This document shows positions 42,519-51,928 of a stretch of 64,000 bases of DNA, piece by piece. Origin of the DNA: CBDCUI01 sp965223115 (GTDB lineage: Bacteria; Pseudomonadota; Gammaproteobacteria; UBA4575); assembly GCA_965223115.1 (NCBI GenBank), contig OZ244982.1, positions 2,232,001 to 2,296,000 of the forward strand, read 5' to 3'. Both the position numbers and the translations under genes were made by a program. A model generated the notes under the pieces. It was given only the letters and a program-made list of their open reading frames with translations. It was not told the origin of the DNA and made no database searches. Position 1 is the first letter of the stretch. Every line of letters starts with the position of its first letter.

Positions 42519-43637
42519 ATGTCTTCACTTGAGAAGTGGTTAGCGCTTATCCATGTCGACCAACTTGGTCCAGTAACATCTAATAAATTACTAGACCACT
42601 TCGGGTCACCTGATGCTGTAGTTAACGCTTCGCGTAGTGAATTACAATTTTTCAGTATTACCAACCAAGTTATCGATGGCATTCTCACTCCCAATAAATC
42701 TGCAATAGCTCAAGACTTGCAATGGCTACAACACAACTCACACCATTTAATTACTTTTCAAGATACTGCTTATCCAGATCTACTTAAACAAATTGCTGAC
42801 CCACCACTTGCCTTATATTGCATAGGGAATCCAGAGCATTTGAAAACCTTATTATCAGACCCTAAACTGGCAATTGTAGGCAGCCGTAATGCAAGTACAT
42901 ACGGGAAACAAATTGCGACAACGTTTGCAGAAAAACTTGCTCTATCAGGACTCATTATTACAAGTGGCTTAGCAAGTGGAATCGATGGTGCTGCACACCG
43001 AGGAGCTTTACAAGCTTCCATTGGTACAACAATAGCTGTAGCAGCTTGTGGTTTAGATCGCGTTTATCCAGCAGAACACAAAAAATTAGCCGAAGAAATT
43101 GCACTTCGTGGTGCTATCATTTCTGAGTTTCCTATCGGCACAATGCCAAAACCTGGACATTTTCCGCGTCGTAATCGGATAATTAGCGGACTAAGCCTTG
43201 GTGTACTAGTAATTGAAGCCGCATTAAAAAGTGGCTCTTTAATCACAGCACGCTTAGCTAGTGAACAAGGTAGAGAGGTGTTTGCTGTACCTGGTTCTAT
43301 ACATAGCCCTAACAGTAAAGGCTGTCATAACTTGATACGAAGTGGTGCTAAATTAGTTGAGAGTGTTGAAGATATATTTGAAGAGCTAAAGCAATATATT
43401 AATTTTGATCAAGTAGAAACTCCGGCTACAAATACTACCAATACGGATATCGATCAGATTCAAGACCCTGAACATGAAAAAATTTTAAACTGTATGGGTT
43501 ATGAACCCATGAGCATTGATGATTTAATTAACCAAACCGACTTAAAGGTAGAAGTAGTATCTTCTATCTTGTTGATTTTAGAGCTGAATGGCCAAGTTAC
43601 ACATAATGGTAATGGCGTCTATTTACGCACTTATTAA
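42519..43637 (+). CDS. dprA: DNA-processing protein DprA/Smf
   Basis: Loads RecA on incoming single-stranded DNA during transformation. 372 residues. The Rossmann-like core shows AIVGSRNASTYGKQIA, SGLASGIDGAAHRGAL and the phosphate-binding VIEAALKSGSLITARLA. A C-terminal winged-helix region (MGYEPMSIDDLINQTDL) follows. comF in the same window also belongs to competence gene families. Confidence 0.94.
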   Translation: MSSLEKWLALIHVDQLGPVTSNKLLDHFGSPDAVVNASRSELQFFSITNQVIDGILTPNKSAIAQDLQWLQHNSHHLITFQDTAYPDLLKQIADPPLALYCIGNPEHLKTLLSDPKLAIVGSRNASTYGKQIATTFAEKLALSGLIITSGLASGIDGAAHRGALQASIGTTIAVAACGLDRVYPAEHKKLAEEIALRGAIISEFPIGTMPKPGHFPRRNRIISGLSLGVLVIEAALKSGSLITARLASEQGREVFAVPGSIHSPNSKGCHNLIRSGAKLVESVEDIFEELKQYINFDQVETPATNTTNTDIDQIQDPEHEKILNCMGYEPMSIDDLINQTDLKVEVVSSILLILELNGQVTHNGNGVYLRTY

Positions 43638-43824
43638 AGCGAAATGTTAACGGTCGTCAGTAGTTATAGACCATGAAATCAATAAAATTTGTCAAGTGAA
43701 GCATTTGCTTATATAAAAAGAATCATCAATAAATATTTACAAAAGCGAAATAAACGCGTATTAGTTCGCCGCGAAGATAAATTGATTTCATAATTTATCA
43801 ATTGGTTTTATTTTCACAAAAGAC

Positions 43825-46251
43825 ATGAGTAAAAATTTAGTCATAGTTGAGTCTCCTGCTAAAGCAAAGACCATAGAAAAATATCTTGGTAAAGACTTTG
43901 GTGTATTAGCTTCCTATGGGCACGTGCGCGACCTGATCCCAAAAGAAGGCGCTGTTGATCCTGATAATAATTTCGAAATGAAATACGAAATTATTGAAAA
44001 AAATGAAAAGCACGTATCAGCTATTTCCAAAGCATTAAAAAAAGCTGACGCTTTATATTTAGCAACAGACCCAGATCGTGAAGGTGAAGCCATATCTTGG
44101 CATCTATATGAAATACTAAAAGAGCGTGGTCTATTAGATGACAAAGACGTATTTCGTGTTGTGTTCCACGAAATTACCAAACGGGCCGTTAATGACGCAA
44201 TTGAAAATCCTCGCACACTCTCCAATGACTTGATCAGCGCACAACAAGCAAGACGCGCAATGGATTACCTTGTGGGTTTCAATTTATCACCATTGTTGTG
44301 GAAAAAAATTAAGCGTGGCCTCTCAGCAGGTCGTGTGCAAAGCCCTGCACTGAGGCTACTTTGTGAACGCGAAGACGAGATCGAAAAATTTATACCTCAA
44401 GAATATTGGACAATAGAAGCAGACTGCGAAAAAGACAAACAAGAATTTGTCTCTAAATTAAGTATATACAAAGAAAAAAAGCTTGAGCAATTTGATATTA
44501 ATAATGAAAAAGATGCTACAGATGCCAAAACATTACTTGAGCAAAATGCTAATGGAAAATTAAGCGTAGCAACTGTCGACAAAAAAGAACGTAAACGAAA
44601 TCCGGCCGCACCATTCATTACCTCTACTTTACAACAAGAATCTGTACGTAAACTAAGATTCTCCGCGCAAAAAACGATGCGTGTAGCACAGCAGCTATAT
44701 GAAGGAATTGACCTCGGAGACGGTGCTGTAGGTTTAATTACTTACATGCGTACCGATTCCGTCGTTTTAGCACAAGAAGCAATTGATGAATTACGCGATT
44801 TTATTTCACAACGTTATGGCAAAGAAAATTTGCCTGATGAAGTGCGTGTATTTAAAACAAAATCAAAAAACGCACAGGAAGCTCATGAAGCCATTCGGCC
44901 TACATCTTTTTTACGTGCGCCACAAGAAATTAAAAAATTTCTATCCACTGATCAATATAAGCTTTATGACTTAATTTGGAAAAGAGCCGTAGCTAGTCAA
45001 ATGATTCATGCTACCTTAAATTTAGTTGCAGTAGAGTTTGAGTGTGGCAAGGGTAATATTTTTCGTGCAACTGGTTCATCCATAAAAAACCCTGGTTTTA
45101 TGCAAATTTATCAAGAAGGCTTGGATGATAAAAAAGAAGAGCCCGATGAACGTATGTTACCTAATTTAGACATTGGTGAAATCGTAGACTTAAATGAAAT
45201 TAGGGCAGAGCAACATTTTACTGAACCACCACCAAGATTCACTGAAGCAAGCTTAGTAAAAACATTAGAAGAATATGGCATTGGCCGACCTTCAACGTAT
45301 GCAAGCATTATCTCTACATTACAAAATCGTGAATATGCTGAAGTTGAAAATCGACGTTTTACACCTACTGAGATGGGTCGTCTAGTAAATGATTTTCTTA
45401 CTAAGCATTTTACGCAATACGTAGATTATGACTTCACAGCAAACCTAGAAGACGAGTTAGACGAGATTTCTCGGGGTGAAAAAGAATTAGTACCTGTATT
45501 ACATGCCTATTGGAAACCGTTTAATACGCTCGTCATTGATAAAGAAAAAACGGTTACTCGTGAAGAAGCCGTGCAAGCACGCGAGCTTGGCACTGACCCT
45601 AAATCTGGCAAACCTGTCAGTGTACGCATGGGCAGATATGGACCTTTTGTACAAATTGGTACCCGAGATGACGAAGAAAAACCAAAGTTTGCTGGACTTC
45701 GCCCAGGCCAAAAAATGGCTGAAATCACATTTGAAGAAGCCATGGAGTTATTCAAGCTGCCACGTAAACTTGGCGAAACGGAAGAGGGGGAACCTGTTCA
45801 AGCAAGTATTGGACGCTTTGGACCCTATGTTAAATACGGTTCCAAATATGTTTCCATTAAAAATGACGACCCTTATACCATTACACTAGAACGTGCACTG
45901 GAAGTTATCACCGAGAAAAAAATTGAGGATGCAAATAAGGTTATTAAAGTATTTGAAGAACAAGGCATACAAATATTAAATGGTCGTTACGGGCCTTACA
46001 TTACCGACGGTAATAAAAATGTAAAGGTGCCTAAAGATCAAGAACCCGCTGCTTTAACTTTAGAAGAATGTGAAAAAATGATCGCTGAAGCGCCAGAGAA
46101 AAAATCCTGGCGAAGAGGCAAAAAAGCTGCCCCTAAAAAAGCGGCTAAGAAAAAAACTGCCACAAAGAAAAAAGCTGCAACTAAGAAAAAATCCGCAGCA
46201 AAAAAGGCCAAAAGAAAAACCACCAAGAAGAAAAAAACTTCATCAAGTTAA
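43825..46251 (+). CDS. topA: DNA topoisomerase I, zinc-finger-less type with Lys-rich tail
   Basis: Type IA topoisomerase relaxing negative supercoils. 808 residues. Toprim domain at the start (NLVIVESPAKAKTIEKYLG, ATDPDREGEAISWHL). The nucleophile is Y307 in LITYMRTDS. Instead of CxxC zinc ribbons, the C-terminus has repeats of the RFGPYVKYG / RYGPYITDG kind and then a Lys/Ala/Thr-rich histone-H1-like tail (about 766-808). The smg gene that often lies between dprA and topA is missing. Confidence 0.96.
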   Translation: MSKNLVIVESPAKAKTIEKYLGKDFGVLASYGHVRDLIPKEGAVDPDNNFEMKYEIIEKNEKHVSAISKALKKADALYLATDPDREGEAISWHLYEILKERGLLDDKDVFRVVFHEITKRAVNDAIENPRTLSNDLISAQQARRAMDYLVGFNLSPLLWKKIKRGLSAGRVQSPALRLLCEREDEIEKFIPQEYWTIEADCEKDKQEFVSKLSIYKEKKLEQFDINNEKDATDAKTLLEQNANGKLSVATVDKKERKRNPAAPFITSTLQQESVRKLRFSAQKTMRVAQQLYEGIDLGDGAVGLITYMRTDSVVLAQEAIDELRDFISQRYGKENLPDEVRVFKTKSKNAQEAHEAIRPTSFLRAPQEIKKFLSTDQYKLYDLIWKRAVASQMIHATLNLVAVEFECGKGNIFRATGSSIKNPGFMQIYQEGLDDKKEEPDERMLPNLDIGEIVDLNEIRAEQHFTEPPPRFTEASLVKTLEEYGIGRPSTYASIISTLQNREYAEVENRRFTPTEMGRLVNDFLTKHFTQYVDYDFTANLEDELDEISRGEKELVPVLHAYWKPFNTLVIDKEKTVTREEAVQARELGTDPKSGKPVSVRMGRYGPFVQIGTRDDEEKPKFAGLRPGQKMAEITFEEAMELFKLPRKLGETEEGEPVQASIGRFGPYVKYGSKYVSIKNDDPYTITLERALEVITEKKIEDANKVIKVFEEQGIQILNGRYGPYITDGNKNVKVPKDQEPAALTLEECEKMIAEAPEKKSWRRGKKAAPKKAAKKKTATKKKAATKKKSAAKKAKRKTTKKKKTSSS

Positions 46252-46277
46252 ACTTTAATAGTTTATTCAGCTAAGCC

Positions 46278-46844
46278 GTGCTGACCAATCAAATTTCGCA
46301 AGCTAAATCTATTATCAAACATGGTGGAGTAATTGCCTATTCCACAGATACCATCCTTGGCATAGGCTGTGATCCTTATAGCTGTAAAGCCGTAGAAAAA
46401 ATTTTATGGCTAAAACGACGTGCTGTTGAAAAAGGTCTTATTTTATTAGTTGCTGACCTTACCGCCTTAAAAAATATTTCACAGCCCTTAACACCGAGCC
46501 AACTTGATGAGATTTCATCTTGTAACCCTACTACGCCTACCACATGGCTATTGCCTGCACAGAGCAGCGTGCCAAAATGGATTTGCGGTACATACGATAC
46601 GGTTGCAATACGCATCACTAATCACCCTATTGCCAATAAGTTGTGTGAGGCAACTGGTGTTATTGTGTCCACTAGCGCTAATTTTTCTGACTATTCAACT
46701 GTTACAGATCAGCAACAGCTGAAAGATTGGTTTGGCCCTTACCTTGACTATGTAATTATAGGCCCCCCTGGAACGGGACTACCAAGCGAAGTACGCGATC
46801 TAATCAGTGGAAATATTTTACGTAAAACCGGTAAAACAACATGA
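46278..46844 (+). CDS. tsaC: Threonylcarbamoyl-AMP synthase
   Basis: First step of t6A37 modification of tRNAs that read ANN codons. 188 residues of the YrdC/Sua5 fold. GVIAYSTDTILGIGCDPYSCKAVEKI, LKRRAVEKGLILL and VSTSANFSDY are the ATP/threonine-binding marks. GTG start. Its stop overlaps the hemF start (ATGA). Confidence 0.92.
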   Translation: MLTNQISQAKSIIKHGGVIAYSTDTILGIGCDPYSCKAVEKILWLKRRAVEKGLILLVADLTALKNISQPLTPSQLDEISSCNPTTPTTWLLPAQSSVPKWICGTYDTVAIRITNHPIANKLCEATGVIVSTSANFSDYSTVTDQQQLKDWFGPYLDYVIIGPPGTGLPSEVRDLISGNILRKTGKTT

Positions 46845-47752
46845 AATCTAATATTGATGCAGTTTTAGAATATCTACTTAGCCTACAAGATAATATATGT
46901 AAAAATATTGAAGCTGTTGACGGACAATCGAAATTTCTAACAGATGTTTGGAAACGTCCTGAAGGTGGCGGTGGGCGAACACGAGTACTAAAAAATGGGG
47001 CCGTATTTGAACAAGCCGGTATAGGCTTTTCACATGTGTATGGAGAGAAACTTCCACCTTCTGCAACCAGCCAACGACCCGAACTTGCAGGCCGCAACTT
47101 CCAAGCGATGGGAGTGTCGCTAGTTTTTCATCCACTTAATCCTTATGTGCCGACCACGCACGCCAATGTACGCTTTTTCATCGCAGAAAAAGAAAATGAA
47201 CCTGCAGCCTGGTGGTTTGGTGGTGGTTTTGATTTAACACCCTATTATGCTTTTAAAGAAGATGCTGTATCTTGGCACCAAACTGCAAAACAAGCTTGTG
47301 ACACTATAGATGAAAACTTGTATCCGAAATTTAAGCAGTGGTGTGATGAATATTTCTTTTTAAAACATCGTAATGAAGCACGCGGCATTGGTGGTTTATT
47401 TTTTGATGATTACTGCGGCGAGGATTTTGAATCGAGTTTTACATTACTGAAAAGCGTTGGCGATCATTTTTTAAAAGCTTATTTACCCATTGTCAAACGT
47501 CGTAAGGATCATGCCTACGGAGAACGTGAACGTAATTTTCAGCTCTATCGCCGTGGTCGCTATGTAGAATTTAACCTTGTTTATGACCGCGGCACACTTT
47601 TTGGTCTGCAATCAGGTGGCCGAACTGAATCCATATTGATGTCTTTACCCCCTCAAGTACGCTGGGAATATAACTGGCAACCTGAAGCGGGTAGTGCGGA
47701 AGAGACTTTATATAAGGAATTCCTACCGGCACGTGACTGGCTTACCTCTTAA
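46841..47752 (+). CDS. hemF: Oxygen-dependent coproporphyrinogen III oxidase
   Basis: Aerobic heme synthesis: two oxidative decarboxylations to protoporphyrinogen IX. 303 residues. Highly conserved motifs are GGGGRTRVL, WWFGGGFDLTPYY, KHRNEARGIGGLFFDD, YVEFNLVYDRGTLFGLQSGGR and SLPPQVRWEY. tsaC-hemF-aroE is the usual neighbourhood; here aroE is 8.4 kb farther on, behind an accessory block. Confidence 0.97.
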   Translation: MKSNIDAVLEYLLSLQDNICKNIEAVDGQSKFLTDVWKRPEGGGGRTRVLKNGAVFEQAGIGFSHVYGEKLPPSATSQRPELAGRNFQAMGVSLVFHPLNPYVPTTHANVRFFIAEKENEPAAWWFGGGFDLTPYYAFKEDAVSWHQTAKQACDTIDENLYPKFKQWCDEYFFLKHRNEARGIGGLFFDDYCGEDFESSFTLLKSVGDHFLKAYLPIVKRRKDHAYGERERNFQLYRRGRYVEFNLVYDRGTLFGLQSGGRTESILMSLPPQVRWEYNWQPEAGSAEETLYKEFLPARDWLTS

Positions 47753-47827
47753 AGCTATGTCATTGACCACTAAGCTTGCTTTATAACCCTACAAAAGGGA
47801 TCAACGCAGTAAAATCTTGCTAGCTTT

Positions 47828-47850
47828 GCTACTATCAGTAGCTTATTTAT
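47828..47850 (+). terminator. Weak hairpin between hemF and hemB
   Basis: GCTACT / AGTAGC with a 3-base loop, then TTATTTATT. Confidence 0.35.
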
Positions 47851-47872
47851 TGAGTGATACAAAACTATATCG

Positions 47873-48868
47873 ATGAGTAATCGTTATCCTAGTATTCGTA
47901 TGCGCAGAATGCGTGCAGATAATTTTTCACGCGAGCTACAAAAAGAGCATCGCATACATGTAAGTGACCTGATTTATCCTGTGTTCGTAATGGAAGGAAA
48001 GGCACAGCGTGAAATCGTTCCTTCTATGCCGAGTATAGAACGACTCAGTATTGATGAATTAATAAAAGAAGCAAAGTTAATTTACAAATTAGGTATTCCA
48101 TCTATAGCTATCTTTCCGGTAACACCTGTAGAAAAAAAATCAGAATGTGCCGAAGAAGCCTACAATGCCGATGGTTTGGCCCAACGTGCAATTAAAGAAA
48201 TAAAAAATGCCTTACCTGAGCTTGGTGTCATCAGTGATGTTGCATTGGACCCCTTTACCTCACATGGCCAAGACGGATTGTTGGATAAAAATGGTTATGT
48301 AATGAATGATGAAACCGTAGAAGTACTTGTCAAACAATCCCTTTCTCACGCACAAGCAGGTGTAGATATTGTTGCGCCTTCTGACATGATGGATGGACGT
48401 ATTGGTGCGGTTCGTAATGCTTTAGAAGAAAATAATTTTAAAAATACCCGGATACTTGCTTACTCGGCAAAATATGCATCCAGCTTTTATGGACCTTTTC
48501 GTGATGCAGTCGGTTCGGCCACAAACTTGGGTGGAGGAAACAAATATACCTATCAAATGGATCCTGCCAATACAGATGAAGCGCTTCACGAAGTTCACTT
48601 AGATATCCAAGAAGGTGCAGATATGGTGATGGTTAAACCAGGCATGCCGTATTTAGACATCGTAAGACGCGTGAAAGATGAATTCAAAATGCCAACCTTT
48701 GTTTATCAGGTAAGTGGTGAATACAGCATGCTAAAAGCAGCTGCACAAAATGGTTGGCTAAATGAAAAAGAATGTGTGATGGAATCTTTATTATGCATTA
48801 AGCGTGCAGGAGCAGATGCAATATTAACTTACTTCGCTAAAGATGTTGCAAAGTGGCTAGCAACTTAA
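47873..48868 (+). CDS. hemB: Delta-aminolevulinic acid dehydratase (porphobilinogen synthase)
   Basis: Joins two 5-aminolevulinate molecules. 331 residues. The Schiff-base lysines lie in LAYSAKYASSFYGPF and DMVMVKPGMPYLD. The metal region reads DVALDPFTSHGQDG, the Asp-containing Mg-type form rather than the Cys-rich zinc form. Adjacent to hemF but with its own spacer. Confidence 0.96.
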   Translation: MSNRYPSIRMRRMRADNFSRELQKEHRIHVSDLIYPVFVMEGKAQREIVPSMPSIERLSIDELIKEAKLIYKLGIPSIAIFPVTPVEKKSECAEEAYNADGLAQRAIKEIKNALPELGVISDVALDPFTSHGQDGLLDKNGYVMNDETVEVLVKQSLSHAQAGVDIVAPSDMMDGRIGAVRNALEENNFKNTRILAYSAKYASSFYGPFRDAVGSATNLGGGNKYTYQMDPANTDEALHEVHLDIQEGADMVMVKPGMPYLDIVRRVKDEFKMPTFVYQVSGEYSMLKAAAQNGWLNEKECVMESLLCIKRAGADAILTYFAKDVAKWLAT

Positions 48869-48886
48869 TTCTGTTAAAATATTTTA

Positions 48887-48919
48887 AATGTCCGCTAACG
48901 ACTGCCCAAAGCGGACATT
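48887..48919. repeat. Inverted-repeat element, copy A (best preserved)
   Basis: Perfect arms AATGTCCGC (48887-48895) and GCGGACATT (48911-48919) around 15 bases. Placed 18 bases after hemB, it marks the left edge of the accessory block. Confidence 0.85.
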
Positions 48920-48955
48920 CTTTGTGGGAACCATGGAATAGTATTAATAGCTAAA

Positions 48956-49489
48956 ATGCAACGGTACTTAATATTTATTTCAGTTTATCTTATTGTGGGA
49001 TGCTCTTCTGAGAGTCAAGGTACTTTACATGATAATCCATATGAAAAATTTATAGATGTTTCTGGAAAAATTGAGAATGAAATTAAATATAAAATTTCAG
49101 TTCAATACAGCACACATTCAGAAGAATTGTCGTGCACAGTTTATAATTTTAAAGTTGGTAAACGTGTTCCGAAATTTCGTAGTTTTGACTATTTTCCTGA
49201 TATAAAAGATAAATCACATAGTGTTCATATACCATTAAAAGCTTTGACACCAGATATAGAATGCAACTGGCTTCCCGTAAATATTTTCTTGTGTATTAGC
49301 CCCGCTGATAAAGAAGGAACATTCTCTAGTTGTAGTAGTATCTATGGTCTTAAAGATAATAAAATTTATGCAAATCCAATAACTACTGTCTCATGTTCAA
49401 AAAGTGGATTTTGCTTTGGTGGATATGACTCTAATTGGATTGAAGATGGCCTAAATAAAGGATATACCCTAAATATCAACAAGAAATGA
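48956..49489 (+). CDS. Unknown lipoprotein, 177 aa
   Basis: Lipoprotein signal with IVGC lipobox (Cys16). The mature part is beta-rich with several cysteines (LSCTVY, IECNW, FLCISP, SSCSS, SCSKSGFCFGG) that may form disulfides. It lies exactly between repeat copies A and B; its stop codon overlaps the first base of copy B. No family recognised. Confidence 0.65.
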   Translation: MQRYLIFISVYLIVGCSSESQGTLHDNPYEKFIDVSGKIENEIKYKISVQYSTHSEELSCTVYNFKVGKRVPKFRSFDYFPDIKDKSHSVHIPLKALTPDIECNWLPVNIFLCISPADKEGTFSSCSSIYGLKDNKIYANPITTVSCSKSGFCFGGYDSNWIEDGLNKGYTLNINKK

Positions 49490-49520
49490 ATGTCCGCTAA
49501 TGGCTGCCGAAAGGAGACAT
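49489..49520. repeat. Inverted-repeat element, copy B
   Basis: Left arm AATGTCCGC intact, centre TAATGGCTGCCGAAAG, right arm GGAGACAT decayed. Begins at the stop of the 177-aa lipoprotein gene. Confidence 0.75.
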
Positions 49521-49736
49521 AAATCAACCCATTTAAGGGAGAATTAGGTTGGATATCTCAAAATACTACTTCAAAATATCTGGTATCGACTCAAAGCGAA
49601 CATACACTTGATTAATTAAAAGAATGCTTATTGAACCGGTTACGATATGCTTGAGAAATCAAGCAAGCTAAGTGGGAAGTATAAACGTACAAATAAACAC
49701 ATACGAAAATGAGTGCGGAATACGAACCCTGGTAAA

Positions 49737-50369
49737 ATGAAAATAGCATTAATCGCATTTGTCCTACTAGCTGTGCTTGTTCCGAATTCGTACTGTAATG
49801 AGAGCTCATCGAACAAAGACCCTTGGTTGCTTATTGTAAGAGAAACAAATGATGGTTGTAGGTTCGATAGATTCAATACTGATAAGGGGGCTCACCAGTT
49901 ACTAGCAACTATCGAATCATGCCCGGAAAAAATGTTTCTAGCAAAGAATGGAAGAAGGATTTCTTGGTACTCATCGGGCCAATTTTACTTTCGCTCTATT
50001 ACGATGGATGAATCTGCGACGTGGTCCATCCCTATACCTTCACTAGAATTTGAAGCTCATAGAGAAAACATGAAAGTGCTGCCACCTAAAGAAGTTCTAG
50101 ATAAATTCGATAACTTGAAATTTAATGTAATGAGCGTTGGCAAAAATGAGAAAGATGAGTATGTGACTTATCTAACTCTAGGCCTGCCATACGATGATAC
50201 ATATGATTACTTGTTCACACTGGTTAATGGATCGTGGACTGTTTCTTCAGAAAAATACTGTGTGCGTTTTGATACGGACTGTAGTTTTAAAAATGGATAC
50301 ATAGATGCGTACCAATTCAAAACTCTTGGGCGTGGAATTACAATTGGCAGGTTTGGCAGGATCGTATAA
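49737..50369 (+). CDS. Unknown secreted protein, 210 aa
   Basis: The ATG at 49737 opens directly into a signal peptide (MKIALIAFVLLAVLVPNSYC); the GTG at 49713 would add eight polar residues. The mature part is a mixed beta domain with four cysteines. GGAG right after its stop serves the next gene, so the two form a pair. No family recognised. Confidence 0.6.
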   Translation: MKIALIAFVLLAVLVPNSYCNESSSNKDPWLLIVRETNDGCRFDRFNTDKGAHQLLATIESCPEKMFLAKNGRRISWYSSGQFYFRSITMDESATWSIPIPSLEFEAHRENMKVLPPKEVLDKFDNLKFNVMSVGKNEKDEYVTYLTLGLPYDDTYDYLFTLVNGSWTVSSEKYCVRFDTDCSFKNGYIDAYQFKTLGRGITIGRFGRIV

Positions 50370-50386
50370 AGGAGAATTCCTACTTT

Positions 50387-50725
50387 GTGAAGGAAGTAGT
50401 AGAAGATATCCCTAATTCCGAAAGCAATTCTCGAAAGCACAGTAGGCACTTTTCGATTGATGGGCATAACGTTATTTTGCAGTTCGGCACAACCGAAGGG
50501 CCCGATACAGGTGTTACACTTCTATTCGGTGCACAATTATTTTATGAAGGACTTGAACACGCTATTGTCCTCGCTGAACATCAATGTGAAACATCGTTGG
50601 TTGGACGTTACTTACTTTTTCACCGCTACTTTGACTGGAGTGGTGCAGCACTTCAACTCATTGACATGACTACAGAAATTTCAGTGTTTGGGCCATTGAA
50701 GTACGCGGTTTGGATAAACAACTAG
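50387..50725 (+). CDS. Unknown 112-aa protein, GTG start
   Basis: Starts with GTG about 13 bases after a GGAG that overlaps the previous stop. Soluble, no signal peptide, mixed alpha/beta. Similar AT-rich codon use to its neighbour. No family recognised. Confidence 0.5.
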   Translation: MKEVVEDIPNSESNSRKHSRHFSIDGHNVILQFGTTEGPDTGVTLLFGAQLFYEGLEHAIVLAEHQCETSLVGRYLLFHRYFDWSGAALQLIDMTTEISVFGPLKYAVWINN

Positions 50726-50815
50726 GGAATCTGGGTTCAGCCCATTTTCTTGGGTAAGCATAGTGGATGGTCTGGATCGGTCGTTCAAGTCAAATACAAG
50801 TAAAGCTGGGTGTTT

Positions 50816-50845
50816 TTACCGCTATTGGCCGTAAGCAGACGTAAT
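50816..50845. repeat. Inverted-repeat element, copy C (degenerate)
   Basis: TACCGCTATTGGCCGTAAGC followed by AGACGTAAT: the centre TATTGGCCG is well kept, the arms have diverged. Confidence 0.55.
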
Positions 50846-50886
50846 TGGAGATGAAACAGGTTGGAATCAATAAACTACAAACTTAA

Positions 50887-50916
50887 AATGTCCATTAACG
50901 GCCCAATGTGAACGTT
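50887..50916. repeat. Inverted-repeat element, copy D (degenerate)
   Basis: AATGTCC, then ATTAACGGCCCAATGT and GAACGTT. Only 41 bases after copy C, so two elements lie side by side before the GNAT gene. Confidence 0.55.
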
Positions 50917-50945
50917 TAAATAAGTTAATAAATAGCTAGCAATGT

Positions 50946-51482
50946 ATGACTTTGATCCGTGAAGCAACGAATCTGGATCGTGGTAATATTCACGAAATAT
51001 ATATGCACACCTTTGATAAAAACGAAGCAAAGAATGTTGCAGCACTCGCATCCAATCTTCTTCACGAAATAACGAGTCCAAAAATAATAACGCTGGTTGC
51101 TGAACTTGATGACACAGTGGTAGGCCACATAGCATTTAGTCCAATAACTTTTAATTCTAATGTGAAATTGAAGGGTTATATCTTGGCACCACTTGGCGTA
51201 ATACCCGAATATCAAAACCGTGGAATTGGATCAAAACTCATAGAAAGCGGCATAGAACAGCTTTCATGTAATGGGATCAACATATTATTCGTTTATGGTG
51301 ATCCAAAGTATTATGGCAAGTGTGGGTTCAAAACTGACACTGCTGTTAAATACTTGCCTCCTTATAAGTTGCAGTATCCTTTTGGATGGCTAGCACTTGT
51401 CCTTAATGAGTGGAGTTTTTCTGTAGAACAAATTGTGAAGATATCGTGTGTGGCTTCATTGCGCGACCCAGCATTATGGTAA
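50946..51482 (+). CDS. GNAT-family N-acetyltransferase
   Basis: 178 residues. Acetyl-CoA-binding motif A is LAPLGVIPEYQNRGIGSKLI (Q-x-R-G-I-G) near 82-101, preceded by VVGHIAFSPI and followed by VYGDPKYYGKCGFK. Resembles YhbS-like acetyltransferases that act on small molecules or proteins; substrate unknown. It sits between repeat copies D and E. Confidence 0.82.
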   Translation: MTLIREATNLDRGNIHEIYMHTFDKNEAKNVAALASNLLHEITSPKIITLVAELDDTVVGHIAFSPITFNSNVKLKGYILAPLGVIPEYQNRGIGSKLIESGIEQLSCNGINILFVYGDPKYYGKCGFKTDTAVKYLPPYKLQYPFGWLALVLNEWSFSVEQIVKISCVASLRDPALW

Positions 51483-51928
51483 TTAGATTGCTAACAAAGC
51501 AATAATGCTCGCTTTTGGCCGAAAGCAAATATTTAATTTATTCAAATCTTCTCTTTTTACCCCCAATTTTATTATTTATAAAATAGATTATTATATTATA
51601 AATAATAAATTATACTAATGTTGCAAACAATAACATAATCATATTGAAAATTATTACTGTGGGACTGAGTGGCATTTACTGTTACCTATGGCATTACTGG
51701 AAACGTAGTACTTAGTGGATGGAATGCTCTAATTGAGCCATTTTGCAACACGATTGCATATTATATTCATTAAAGGTTGTGGAATTTGTTTAGAAAAGAC
51801 CACTTTTATGTCAAAGCTACTCAGCCCATATGAAAGTATATGCAACAGTTTTTACAGAAATGTAAATCATAATTATATGAAAAAACTTTTAACAAGAATG
51901 TCCACAACAAAGTATGGAGATATAAGCT
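51483..51928. other. 446-base intergenic region upstream of dps
   Basis: Contains repeat copy E and an all-AT inverted repeat with 14-bp arms (51568-51581 and 51596-51609). An open frame at 51733-51939 has no ribosome site and no domain, so I do not call it a gene. The dps promoter should lie here. Confidence 0.55.
51504..51533. repeat. Inverted-repeat element, copy E
   Basis: AATGCTCGCTTTTGGCCGAA then AGCAAATATT. The core GCTTTTGGCCGAAAGC is fully symmetrical in its GCTTT/AAAGC arms; the outer right arm has decayed. Confidence 0.65.
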
